The notes: a model not told the origin generated them from the sequence alone. A DNA stretch of 64,000 nucleotides from Aquimarina sp. ERC-38 (GCF_026222555.1 NZ_CP098511.1:1407501-1471500); one strand, 5' to 3'. Counted from the stretch's first letter, positions 45,574-54,162 are shown. Made by a program: numbers and translations.

Positions 45574-47349
45574 TCAGATTTCTAACAATGTCACAATAAA
45601 TTCCGAAGGATACATTCCTACTTTACTTTTAAAAGCTTTAGCAAATGGTTCAGCATTTCTAAAACCAACTTCTTTTGCTATAGCTAATACTGAATAGTTT
45701 TTAAACTCACTTTCATTTCGTAGTCTTTCTAAAGCTAATTCAATGCGCAGATCATTGATGTAATTCCTAAATGTTTTTTTGTATTTATATTTTATAACTC
45801 TACCGATATAATTTGAATTAGTACCAAATTTCTCTGCTAATTTTGTTGCTGTCATCTCAGGATTTACATACATTAATTTACTTTCAAAATTTTTTAAAGA
45901 ATTAAGGATTTCCTCAACTACTTCTTTAGATATACCTATATCTTCTGATCTATAAAAAGTTTTATCTTTTTTTATAAGTTTTTTCTTCGTCTTAGATAAA
46001 AGTTGATCAAATTTTTGTTGATAATACTTACGTATATCTTCTTTTTCCTTATTTTTTTGCCTAATAATTTTTCTTTTCTTTAAAATTTCAATAATTAGTA
46101 GGACTGAAATTAAAATACTGAGAAATATCCATATATAAGTCTTGTTATTTGATCGATTTAGTTGTCCTTCTAATCTGCTTTTTTGTCTTAAAAGAAAAGG
46201 TTTATCAACTTTATCAACTAATTCATCACTTATATAAGCGTAGTTTTCATGAGCTATACTGTCAAACTTTAATAACCTTTTGATAAAAAATAGCTGTTGT
46301 TTAATATCATTAGATTTTTCGTAGTTTTTTACTAAAAACAAATAACCTGGTCTAACCGCGGGGTAGATGCTACCTAGAGTATTATATATACTATCCATTG
46401 TAATTAAATCCTCAACACCTGCATTATTTTGATTTAGTTTAATTCTAGACATTCCTCTTATATAGTAACATACGGCTAGACTTTTATAATTTTCTGATTC
46501 TATAAAGCCAGAAGTTGCAATATTAATACTGTCAATTGCATCGCTATATTCTTCTTTATCAAAATGTACTTCGGCAGCATTTAATCGCATTTTATCTTTA
46601 TACTTATTAGACCAGGAGTATTTATAGTATTTTTTAAAATCTTTATTGATTATATCGGCAGAATCTAATTTTTTATTTAAACGATAAGAATTAGATAGTA
46701 GGTGTAAAATATTTAAATAGGAATCACCTAATTGGTTACTTATAGAATCTGGGTGAACTAGGTTTATTTGCCTTTTATTATATTGATAACTGGTTAAGAA
46801 ATTTTTTAATGACTCTTTATATCGTCCTATTCTTTCCCTTAATAAACCTAAGCTAACTATTGAATAATTAATACTCTGATAATCTCCAACTCTTCTAGCG
46901 AGGTTGTAGGCTTTAATATGATTAGATAATGCTTTTTGATATTTTCTTTTTCTATTGTAGTAATATCCTTTATTATAGTACGCTAACCATTTCCAATGTT
47001 CTGATTGAATCAATCCGGCATACTTAATTAAACTATCATTAAACTTGAAGTAGCGTTCTTTACCAATTAAGGTTGTCATATAATAACCAGTAGCAATTTT
47101 TAAAGTATCATCATGATGATAAGCCTTTTTAAGATATTCTTCTGCATATATATAAGATATTGAGTCTTTATCAAAATTATTATAGAATAATCTGTACAAC
47201 TCATCATAACTCTTATTTTTTAAAGAGTCATTCCTTAGTAAAAATAATTTTTCTGTAGACTGTGAGGTAGAATTAGCTATTGTAAAAAAAACCAGTACAC
47301 TTAAAATTATCCTTTTTATTTTCGAGTATTCTAAACTTTTCTTTTGCAA
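45574..47349 (-). CDS. Membrane-anchored TPR regulator with AraC DNA-binding domain
   Basis: A 591-residue protein: N-terminal signal-type segment (LSVLVFFTIANSTSQS), a TPR-rich periplasmic region (about 60-385, with repeats such as WLAYYNKGYYYNRKRKYQKALSN), one transmembrane helix (about 393-412, YIWIFLSILISVLLIIEIL), a coiled-coil linker, and a C-terminal AraC-type double helix-turn-helix (about 490-590: TKLAEKFGTNSNYIGRVIK and VLAIAKEVGFRNAEPFAKAFK). This architecture suits a sensor that links an envelope signal to transcription. It is divergent from the RiPP precursor, so it probably regulates it, possibly through the peptide itself. Bracketed by 17-base inverted repeats. Confidence 0.85.
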   Translation of the reverse strand: MQKKSLEYSKIKRIILSVLVFFTIANSTSQSTEKLFLLRNDSLKNKSYDELYRLFYNNFDKDSISYIYAEEYLKKAYHHDDTLKIATGYYMTTLIGKERYFKFNDSLIKYAGLIQSEHWKWLAYYNKGYYYNRKRKYQKALSNHIKAYNLARRVGDYQSINYSIVSLGLLRERIGRYKESLKNFLTSYQYNKRQINLVHPDSISNQLGDSYLNILHLLSNSYRLNKKLDSADIINKDFKKYYKYSWSNKYKDKMRLNAAEVHFDKEEYSDAIDSINIATSGFIESENYKSLAVCYYIRGMSRIKLNQNNAGVEDLITMDSIYNTLGSIYPAVRPGYLFLVKNYEKSNDIKQQLFFIKRLLKFDSIAHENYAYISDELVDKVDKPFLLRQKSRLEGQLNRSNNKTYIWIFLSILISVLLIIEILKKRKIIRQKNKEKEDIRKYYQQKFDQLLSKTKKKLIKKDKTFYRSEDIGISKEVVEEILNSLKNFESKLMYVNPEMTATKLAEKFGTNSNYIGRVIKYKYKKTFRNYINDLRIELALERLRNESEFKNYSVLAIAKEVGFRNAEPFAKAFKSKVGMYPSEFIVTLLEI

Positions 47350-47464
47350 TTCTTCTGTTCAAATAGTAAATATATAGGTTATTGAATTGTTTTTCATAAT
47401 TCTTTTAGAAATACAAATCATTTCAAGTTTTTATAAGTCGTATTTTTAAAAAACCGTGCCCTTC

Positions 47465-47481
47465 TTTTTAAAAATCAGTGT
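47465..47481 (-). repeat. Inverted repeat flanking the TPR/AraC gene (right)
   Basis: Exact reverse complement of the 17 bases at 45515-45531; see that entry. Confidence 0.5.
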
Positions 47482-47714
47482 ACTAGTGTTTGTTTTTTAA
47501 TAGTTCTCCTCTAATATTTGTACCAGCATACAAGGAACTTAATTTAATCATTCGAAGTTCTTAAAACTAAAATTTATATCAAAAAACGAACGGTTTCTTA
47601 AAATGTTACTTAGATGATTTTTTCCATATTACAATTTTGCAAAGATATGATAGAACAGATGAATATTTTCTGTATGAATTGTCTAAGTAACTTTTTATAA
47701 AATGAATATAAAAC

Positions 47715-47730
47715 ATCATTGCGCAATGAT
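47715..47730. promoter_or_regulatory. Candidate operator upstream of the RiPP precursor
   Basis: ATCATTGCGCAATGAT is a perfect 16-base palindrome 63 bases before the precursor ATG, in the region shared with the divergent regulator gene. Confidence 0.45.
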
Positions 47731-47792
47731 CAGGCGGATACCGAAAAGCCTTTTTATAAAAATAGAGTAGGTTTAAATTAAATTTATTAGTA

Positions 47793-47969
47793 ATGAAAAA
47801 ATTATCAGATTTAAAATTCGAGAAATGCAAATTAGAAAAAGATCAGATGGTAATTACTAAAGGAGGTAATTCATTAGATGCAGGTTCAGGCGGAACTACT
47901 TATGAGGTACAAACTTGGTGTGATGAAGGTCAACATTGGTATACTGATCACAACCATGATGTAGAGTAG
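47793..47969 (+). CDS. RiPP precursor peptide, grasp-with-spasm (graspetide-type)
   Basis: A 58-residue peptide starting MKKLSDLKFEKCKLEKDQM with the double-glycine site TKGG at 22-25, the typical leader of Bacteroidota natural-product precursors cleaved by C39 peptidases. The 33-residue core (26-58) is rich in Ser/Thr (27, 32, 35, 36, 41, 51) and Asp/Glu (29, 38, 44, 45, 52, 56, 58), the residues joined by ester links in ATP-grasp-modified graspetides, plus Trp, His and one Cys. It is followed by a hairpin and then by ATP-grasp, SPASM, C39-ABC and HlyD genes. Assignment rests on size, GG site, core composition and context. Confidence 0.8.
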   Translation: MKKLSDLKFEKCKLEKDQMVITKGGNSLDAGSGGTTYEVQTWCDEGQHWYTDHNHDVE

Positions 47970-47980
47970 TTCTAAACATT

Positions 47981-48012
47981 AGACCGTTTCAAATTTATGA
48001 AACGGTCTTTAT
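47981..48012 (+). terminator. Terminator/attenuator between precursor and maturase genes
   Basis: AGACCGTTTCA (47981-47991) pairs with TGAAACGGTCT (47998-48008), then TTATTC. A partial terminator here would give much more precursor than enzyme mRNA, as is common in RiPP operons. Confidence 0.75.
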
Positions 48013-48081
48013 TCTTGATAAATTAAGTAAATCAATATGTGGTATTACAATATCATACTAAATTTTTTAAATGTTTAAAAC

Positions 48082-49053
48082 GTGATTTTAATTTCAAGTA
48101 AAGCTAGTGGTGAAATAACTACAGAATTTGTGATACAATGGATTGAATTTTTAAAAGGCAAAGTAGTTCGTTTTAATGGAGAAGAAATGTTAAAGGATGA
48201 AATGTCAGTTGATATTTCTACGGAAGAAATAAAAACTACAAAAAATGAACTTAACGATAAAGGTAAAATTAAAGTAATTTGGTTTAGAAAATATCGATCT
48301 ATTCAGATTATTGACAGAGAAAGTAATAATCTAAATTTCTTAGAATTAGAAATTCATAAAAATAAAGAATTGAGAAATTTTTACGAACTACTTATTGACT
48401 CCTATTCAAATGCGAAAGTAATATCTTCATTGTCAATTGATCATAATTTAAATAAAATCAAAGTTCTCAGATTAGCAAAAGATTGTGGTTTGTATATTCC
48501 AGAAACGGTTATTACTAATAACAAGGAGAAATTACGACTTTTTTTATTAAAACACTTCTCTATTGTAGTAAAACCAATATGGAATGTAAGTTTTTTTAGA
48601 AAAAATGATCAAGTATACAAGATGCTTACAAAAAAAATTAGTAAGAATGATTTAAATAAAATTCCTAAGATATTTGCTCCAAGTTTACTACAGGAGTATA
48701 TAGAAAAAGAATATGAAATTCGATCTTTCTTTTGGTTTAAAAATTTTTATTCTATGGCAATATTTTCTCAAGAAAATGAAAAAACTGTAGTTGATTTTAG
48801 AAATTATGATAAGGTAAAGCCTAATAGAACTGTTCCTTACAAATTACCTAGAATAATCGAAGAAAAAACTAGAAAATTATTAAAACTATTAAATATAGAA
48901 AGTGGTTCCATTGATTTTCTCAAAACAAGGAATGAAGATTATATATTCTTGGAAATAAATCCAAATGGACAGTTTGGCATGGTCTCCCACCCTTGTAACT
49001 ACCATCTTGAAGAAATTGTTGCAAAAAAATTAATAGAATTAGATAAGTTATGA
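48082..49053 (+). CDS. ATP-grasp peptide maturase (grasp-with-spasm system)
   Basis: A 323-residue ATP-grasp ligase with a GTG start. The N-terminal preATP-grasp region leads to ATP-binding strands (FSIVVKPIWN, SLLQEYIEKEYEIRSFFWF) and the metal/ATP signature FLEINPNGQFGMV near the C-terminus, close to that of microviridin ligases (MvdD/MvdC-type). These enzymes activate Asp/Glu side chains as acyl phosphates and form ester or amide macrocycles with Ser/Thr or Lys. Here the substrate should be the core of the upstream 58-residue peptide. It overlaps the next small ORF by 4 bases (ATGA). Confidence 0.88.
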   Translation: MILISSKASGEITTEFVIQWIEFLKGKVVRFNGEEMLKDEMSVDISTEEIKTTKNELNDKGKIKVIWFRKYRSIQIIDRESNNLNFLELEIHKNKELRNFYELLIDSYSNAKVISSLSIDHNLNKIKVLRLAKDCGLYIPETVITNNKEKLRLFLLKHFSIVVKPIWNVSFFRKNDQVYKMLTKKISKNDLNKIPKIFAPSLLQEYIEKEYEIRSFFWFKNFYSMAIFSQENEKTVVDFRNYDKVKPNRTVPYKLPRIIEEKTRKLLKLLNIESGSIDFLKTRNEDYIFLEINPNGQFGMVSHPCNYHLEEIVAKKLIELDKL

Positions 49054-49247
49054 AAAAAAATTTTATAGAAGAATTTAAAATAGATTTGACCGAGGAAATA
49101 CTTCCTTTAACTTTTCACTTTTTAGAAGGTAAAAAAATCGTTAAAAATAAAAATATATCATTTGCTAAATATGCTAAGTGTAGGTCAATTAATTCAGAAG
49201 GATATTTATGTTTTAACTTTTATAAAAAGATTTCCAGATATGAATAA
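49050..49247 (+). CDS. Small ORF (65 aa) sandwiched between maturase genes
   Basis: Starts with ATG overlapping the ATP-grasp stop (ATGA) and ends 8 bases inside the SPASM gene, so it sits in a tightly overlapped gene string. The product begins MKKNFIEEFKIDLTEEIL and ends with a basic, aromatic, Cys-containing part (KYAKCRSINSEGYLCF). I recognise no family. Overlaps on both sides favour translation. It could be an accessory such as a leader-binding partner, or the remnant of one. Confidence 0.5.
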   Translation: MKKNFIEEFKIDLTEEILPLTFHFLEGKKIVKNKNISFAKYAKCRSINSEGYLCFNFYKKISRYE

Positions 49248-50313
49248 TAAATATTTCACTTTATATTCAAATTGCCTGATGGTAAAAGGTATAAGTCGAA
49301 GTATAATTTGTGACACTCAAAATAGAAGTTATGAATTAATACCGAATGACTTATATGAACTTTTTAATAACTCAACTAATTCTATCGATATAAAAGAAAA
49401 GGTAACTCGTTTTAATGAATACGATAAAGAAACATTGAATGAGTATCTTGACTTTTTAAATAAAAAAAATTATGGATTTTACAGCAATAAAATATTTAAA
49501 GGTCTAGTGCCGATTAGTAGAAAGTGGAAATCTTTTGCGCAAATAACGAATTGTGTCATAGAATATAATGATGAAAAAGAATTTCCATGGTTGAAAATTG
49601 TCAATTCTCTGAATCAATTAAATTGCATAGCACTAGAAATAAGGTTTTATGGACGTATTGAATTGGATAAGTTAAACAGCCTTATGAATTTTTTTAAAAA
49701 TTCTAGATTGAGAAGTATCACTTTATTAATTAAATATAGTAGTGAAATAACTTCTAAAACATTGAATTCACTTACTTTAAATAATTCTCGAATCTCAGAA
49801 ATTTTAATTCATGATTGTATTGATGATCTACAAAAAATTTTTACAGATATTATGGTTCCAATACATTGTTTGAGTCGATCTATCAATAATAAAGGGTTTT
49901 GTGGAGTTGTTCTACCTAAGTTCTTTTCCAAAGGATTACAACCTTTTACTGAAGCTTTAAATCATAATTCATGTTTAAATAGAAAGATTTCTATAGATAT
50001 TGAGGGTAATATAAAAAACTGCCCATCCACTCCCAAAGTCTACGGTAATATTTTCAATAATTCTTTAGAAAGTGCGGCAGAAGATAAGGAATTTCAAAAA
50101 TTATGGAATTTAACAAAAGATCAAGTTTTGATTTGTAAAGATTGCGAATTTCGATATATATGTACGGATTGCCGGGCATATTTAGAAAATCCGGAAGATT
50201 TGTATTCAAAACCATTAAAATGCGGGTATGATCCTTATGCAAATACTTGGGAAGAATGGAGTACAAATCCTTTAAAGAAGAAAGCTATGGATTTTTATCA
50301 AATGTTAAAATAA
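49240..50313 (+). CDS. SPASM-domain peptide maturase lacking the radical-SAM motif
   Basis: A 357-residue protein. The ATG at 49240 was chosen because an upstream start (49162) would overlap the 65-residue ORF more deeply and add unrelated sequence. The C-terminal SPASM-type cysteines are Cys245, Cys261, Cys299, Cys302, Cys308, Cys311 and Cys328 (CKDC, CTDC spacing), which normally hold auxiliary Fe-S clusters. No CxxxCxxC for a radical-SAM cluster is present; the region where it would lie (around residues 100-120) has only ITNC. This matches the SPASM partner of the grasp-with-spasm system, where its chemical role is unclear: a leader-binding or scaffold role, or an unusual modification. Confidence 0.85.
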   Translation: MNNKYFTLYSNCLMVKGISRSIICDTQNRSYELIPNDLYELFNNSTNSIDIKEKVTRFNEYDKETLNEYLDFLNKKNYGFYSNKIFKGLVPISRKWKSFAQITNCVIEYNDEKEFPWLKIVNSLNQLNCIALEIRFYGRIELDKLNSLMNFFKNSRLRSITLLIKYSSEITSKTLNSLTLNNSRISEILIHDCIDDLQKIFTDIMVPIHCLSRSINNKGFCGVVLPKFFSKGLQPFTEALNHNSCLNRKISIDIEGNIKNCPSTPKVYGNIFNNSLESAAEDKEFQKLWNLTKDQVLICKDCEFRYICTDCRAYLENPEDLYSKPLKCGYDPYANTWEEWSTNPLKKKAMDFYQMLK

Positions 50314-50334
50314 TAGGCTATTAATATAATATAA

Positions 50335-51138
50335 ATGAGATATATAATTTTAGTTTTTTTAATAACAAATCTACAATGGGTTTATACACAACAGTATGAT
50401 AACGTCTATATTGAAAAAGATAGTATAAATATAAACAATAAAATTTTCCGACCGGGAACTGTTTTTATCTATGATTTTGAAATTAAAAAAGGAGACAAGT
50501 CTTTTAGTTTAATTCAATTACCAAAAAAAAATTCTTTTAAATTAACTGAAGTTGAGGAAGATAGTGTTGTCAATAATGAAATACACTTAGCGGTTAATTA
50601 TGAACTTCCGGATTATAATAAGGATCAAACCAAGATTTCTTATTATGAAAGACCGGTTTTACAACCATTTTCTTCGACCGGGGCAGTAGAAAATGATAAA
50701 AATGTTTGGATTCATCCTATAAGAACCGGTTTTTTTAAATCCTTAGAAACTTGTCCTTTTCCTTATATTAAAAAACCATTTATAAAAGGTAATAAATGGA
50801 AGGATCAAATGCTTATAGGTGAAAACTGGTCACACGAATTTTGGGGAGAATGGGAAGGAAAACTTTTATTAAATTATCAATACAGTATTATAGATCAGCA
50901 GATTTTAAACACACCATTAGGTAAATTGAATTGTTTTGTAATTAAATCAACAGCAACATCTAAAAAAGGAGAAACAGAATTAATTAGTTACTTTTCGGAG
51001 CAATATGGTTTTGTCAAGCTGGAGTATAAATTAATAACTGGAATTATTATAAATATGTCATTAGGTAATATACAATTTAATAAAAAATTTAAAAGTTTTG
51101 AAGAGTTCTATAAAACTAATGAATATATAAAAGATTAA
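50335..51138 (+). CDS. Exported protein of unknown function in the RiPP cluster
   Basis: A 267-residue protein with a signal peptide (YIILVFLITNLQWVYTQ). The rest is beta-rich, with an aromatic mid-segment (NVWIHPIRTGFFKSLETCPFPYIKKPF) and GENWSHEFWGEWEGKLLLNYQYSII further on. I recognise no family, though the overall pattern recalls periplasmic beta-sandwich proteins. It follows the SPASM gene by 21 bases on the same strand and is probably cotranscribed. A role in periplasmic handling, immunity or release of the peptide is possible. Confidence 0.6.
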   Translation: MRYIILVFLITNLQWVYTQQYDNVYIEKDSININNKIFRPGTVFIYDFEIKKGDKSFSLIQLPKKNSFKLTEVEEDSVVNNEIHLAVNYELPDYNKDQTKISYYERPVLQPFSSTGAVENDKNVWIHPIRTGFFKSLETCPFPYIKKPFIKGNKWKDQMLIGENWSHEFWGEWEGKLLLNYQYSIIDQQILNTPLGKLNCFVIKSTATSKKGETELISYFSEQYGFVKLEYKLITGIIINMSLGNIQFNKKFKSFEEFYKTNEYIKD

Positions 51139-51277
51139 AGGAATTACTAAGGTGAGATTACAAAAATCCAATATAGAAATTAATTTCCAATCTAGGGTTT
51201 TGAAAAAAGCTTGACTTCATAGTAATTCTCCAATAAATAGTATTTTTACTTCTTAATAAATCATCAACAAATAACGA

Positions 51278-53491
51278 TTGAAAAAATTCCCGCACTATAA
51301 ACAAGCAGACTATAAAGACTGTGGTCCTACTTGCTTAAAAATCATCGCTAAATCCTACGGGAAGGTGATTCCTATCCAGCAACTTCGGGATTTTAGCGAA
51401 ACCACCCGGGCGGGGAGCAGTTTATTAGGGCTAAGCGAAGCCGCAGAACATCTGGGTTTTCGAACACTGGGAGTTAAGATTTCGCTGGAAAAACTACAGG
51501 AAGTTCCATTACCCTGTGTCCTGCATTGGAATAAAAATCACTACGTAGTCCTATATGATATTAAAACCAAAAAGAAGAAAGGAGTCACTACCAGTACCTA
51601 TTATATTTCAGACCCGGCACATGGTATCCTTACCTATACCGAAGAAGAATTACTAAAATTTTGGATTGGTGTAGACGCAACTTCTACTACCGAAGAAGGA
51701 GTGGCGCTTCTACTAGAAACCACTCCGCAGTTTTTTAATAATGAATTTGAAGAAAAAGAAAAAAAGTTTGGTTTCTCCTTCGTTTCCCGATATGTTTTTA
51801 AATATAAAAAGTTCCTGGTACAGCTGATTTTTGGTTTGATTGCCGGAAGTTTATTACAACTCATTTTTCCGTTTTTAACCCAAAGTGTGGTCGATGTAGG
51901 GATTAAAAACCAGGACATCCATTTTATTTATTTAATCCTGGTAGCTCAATTACTTTTATTTATGGGGCGAACCGGGGTTGAGATTATACGAAGTTGGATT
52001 TTATTACACTTAAGTACCCGGATTAATATTTCGTTATTATCTGACTTTTTTATTAAGTTGATGAAATTGCCCATTTCGTTCTTTGACGTACGGATGACCG
52101 GGGATATTTTACAACGCATCAATGACCATAAACGTATAGAATTAATCTTGACGACTTCTTCGCTAAACGTATTGTTTTCTATGGTTAACTTACTGGTTTT
52201 TGGCGTGGTGTTGGCCTATTATAGCTTTCAGATATTCTTCGTTTTTATCTTAGGAAGTATCCTATATTTTTTATGGATTGTCATTTTCTTGAAAAAGCGA
52301 GCAGACCTGGATTATAAAATGTTTTCACAAGTAAGCCAGGAGCAAAGTAAAGTTATCGAATTGATCAATGGGATGCAGGAAATTAAACTACATAACGCCG
52401 AAAAACAAAAACGCTGGGGGTGGGAGTTTTTACAAGCCCGTCTATTTAAATTATCTATTGAAGGGTTAGCCCTCGAACAATATCAATCTGTAGGTTCCGG
52501 CTTTATCAATGAAGTTAAGAATATTGTCATTACTATTCTTTCTGCAAAACTGGTAATTGACGGCGAAATAACCTTGGGGATGATGTTGGCGGTTACCTAC
52601 ATTGTAGGACAGCTAAATGCACCTATTACACAGTTGATATCCTTTGTAAGACAATTACAAGACGCCCGTATTTCGCTGGATCGTTTAGGCGAAATCCATG
52701 AAAAAGAAGACGAAGAAGAAAACCAGCAGGAAAAAATCAACGAATTATCAGCAGAACAAGATCTAAAACTAGAGAAAGTTTCTTTTCGGTACATAGGTTC
52801 GGAGAACCCGGTATTAAAAGAGTTGGATATGCAAATACCTGCCAATAAAGTGACTGCTATTGTGGGAACTAGTGGTAGCGGAAAAACAACTCTAGTCAAG
52901 TTACTATTAAAGTTTTACGAACCGGACGAAGGCGAAATTAAAGTAGGCCCACATACTTTACAACATATTTCGCAATCCTTTTGGCGAGCCAATTGTGGGG
53001 TGGTTATGCAGGAAGGTTATATTTTTAATGATACTATTGCTCATAATATCGCAGTAGGTGAAGATTATGTAGATAAAGAAAAACTAAAACAAGCGGTAAA
53101 AGTTGCTAATATACAGGAATTTATAGAAGATTTACCCTTATCCTATAATACAAAAATCGGTACCGAAGGCATGGGATTAAGTACAGGTCAAAAACAACGT
53201 TTGCTCATTGCCAGGGCGGTATATAAAGATCCTAAATACTTGTTTTTTGACGAAGCTACCAGCGCACTAGATGCAAATAATGAGAAAGTAATTATGCAAA
53301 ACCTGGATCAGTTCTTCCAAAACCGAACCGTAGTTGTAGTAGCACATCGCCTAAGTACCGTTAAAAATGCACATCAAATTGTAGTATTAGAAAAAGGAAA
53401 AATAGTAGAAACCGGAAACCACGAATCCTTAATTACCAAAAAAGGAAACTATTACCACCTGGTCAAGAATCAACTGGAATTGGGATCGTAA
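51278..53491 (+). CDS. C39-peptidase-containing ABC exporter (PCAT)
   Basis: A 737-residue transporter with a TTG start. Order of domains: C39 double-glycine peptidase (about 1-135; Cys15 in KDCGPTC, His88 in KNHYVV, Asp112 in SDPAHG), a six-helix ABC membrane domain (about 165-445), and a nucleotide-binding domain with Walker A GTSGSGKTT, signature LSTGQKQR and Walker B FFDEATSAL. PCATs cut the leader after the GG site and export the core, matching the GG in the precursor. Base composition returns toward the genome norm here. The HlyD partner gene follows after a repeat/DUF559 insertion. Confidence 0.95.
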   Translation: MKKFPHYKQADYKDCGPTCLKIIAKSYGKVIPIQQLRDFSETTRAGSSLLGLSEAAEHLGFRTLGVKISLEKLQEVPLPCVLHWNKNHYVVLYDIKTKKKKGVTTSTYYISDPAHGILTYTEEELLKFWIGVDATSTTEEGVALLLETTPQFFNNEFEEKEKKFGFSFVSRYVFKYKKFLVQLIFGLIAGSLLQLIFPFLTQSVVDVGIKNQDIHFIYLILVAQLLLFMGRTGVEIIRSWILLHLSTRINISLLSDFFIKLMKLPISFFDVRMTGDILQRINDHKRIELILTTSSLNVLFSMVNLLVFGVVLAYYSFQIFFVFILGSILYFLWIVIFLKKRADLDYKMFSQVSQEQSKVIELINGMQEIKLHNAEKQKRWGWEFLQARLFKLSIEGLALEQYQSVGSGFINEVKNIVITILSAKLVIDGEITLGMMLAVTYIVGQLNAPITQLISFVRQLQDARISLDRLGEIHEKEDEEENQQEKINELSAEQDLKLEKVSFRYIGSENPVLKELDMQIPANKVTAIVGTSGSGKTTLVKLLLKFYEPDEGEIKVGPHTLQHISQSFWRANCGVVMQEGYIFNDTIAHNIAVGEDYVDKEKLKQAVKVANIQEFIEDLPLSYNTKIGTEGMGLSTGQKQRLLIARAVYKDPKYLFFDEATSALDANNEKVIMQNLDQFFQNRTVVVVAHRLSTVKNAHQIVVLEKGKIVETGNHESLITKKGNYYHLVKNQLELGS

Positions 53492-53578
53492 TTAATATTT
53501 CAGAGTGAAGTTAAAGAATAAACCAATAATCATGATTACAAACAAAATTTTTAATTTTAAAACAAAATACCACTAAAT

Positions 53579-53750
53579 ACTCCTTCCCCAGCAAGGGGAA
53601 GGTGGACGACTTCAGTCGGACGGAAGGGGATGGGTCCCAGCAAGGGGAAGGTGGACGACTTCAGTCGGACGGAAGGGGATGGGTCCCAGCAAGGGGAAGG
53701 TGGCCAACTTCAGTTGGACGGAAGGGGATGAGTCCCAGAAGGAGTAAGAA
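53579..53750. repeat. Tandem 49-bp repeats, array A
   Basis: Three copies of a 49-base unit, starting at 53591, 53640 and 53689, each containing GCAAGGGGAAGGTGG followed by CAACTTCAGT- or CGACTTCAGT-type sequence. The CCTTCCCC/GGGGAAGG parts can form hairpins. It is G-rich against an AT-rich background. It lies just before the DUF559 gene. Confidence 0.8.
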
Positions 53751-53785
53751 GTCCGCTCGCGGAAAAAAACAAAAACCTAAATCAA

Positions 53786-54154
53786 TTGAAAAGAAATCAA
53801 AAAACACATGACAAACCCGAATTGAAAAAATACCGGAAGGATTTAAGAAAAAACTTAACTTCATCCGAAGCATTTCTATGGACGTATTTACAAAAGAAGA
53901 AACTGGAAGGACGAAAATTTAGGAGACAACATAGTATCCATAATTTTATCGTGGACTTTTATTGCGCCGAAGAAAAATTAGTTATAGAATTAGACGGGGA
54001 GTATCATAACACCCCACATCAAATGGAAAAAGATAAGAAAAGAGATAAAACTTTGAACGACATGGGTTTTACCGTTTTACGTTTTGAAAACCAAATGGTG
54101 TTCAACGCTTTACCTTCGGTATTAAAGGAGATTACGGATCATTTTAATAGATAG
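53786..54154 (+). CDS. DUF559 (Vsr-like endonuclease fold) protein
   Basis: A 122-residue protein with a TTG start (MKRNQKTHDKPELKKYRK). It matches the DUF559 family: LTSSEAFLWTYLQKKKLEGRKFRRQHSIHNFIVDFYCAEEKLVIELDGEYH shows the conserved IVDFYC...VIELDG core, a PD-(D/E)xK fold related to very-short-patch-repair endonucleases. It is flanked by repeat arrays with inverted copies on the 3' side, which suggests the gene travels with them. It separates the two genes of the RiPP exporter. Function in vivo unknown. Confidence 0.85.
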   Translation: MKRNQKTHDKPELKKYRKDLRKNLTSSEAFLWTYLQKKKLEGRKFRRQHSIHNFIVDFYCAEEKLVIELDGEYHNTPHQMEKDKKRDKTLNDMGFTVLRFENQMVFNALPSVLKEITDHFNR

Positions 54155-54162
54155 CGGGACAC

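Larger units (their letters stand above)
47350..47792. other. Divergent regulatory region of the RiPP cluster
   Basis: About 440 bases between the TPR/AraC regulator and the precursor gene. It contains the right inverted repeat (47465-47481), the 16-base palindrome at 47715-47730, and a TAACTTTT sequence near 47690 (one mismatch to TAnnTTTG) that could be the precursor promoter. No ORF is supported. Confidence 0.5.

Noticed and set aside
51140..51277. Second precursor-like peptide before the exporter gene
   Set aside because: Only a 20-residue GTG frame without GG site or core-like sequence is present.
53492..53578. 14-residue frame starting MITNKIFNF after the exporter gene
   Set aside because: Too short and without any feature of a precursor.
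53602..53873. Short reading frames inside the G-rich repeats
   Set aside because: They only translate the repeat unit; both strands are open because of composition.
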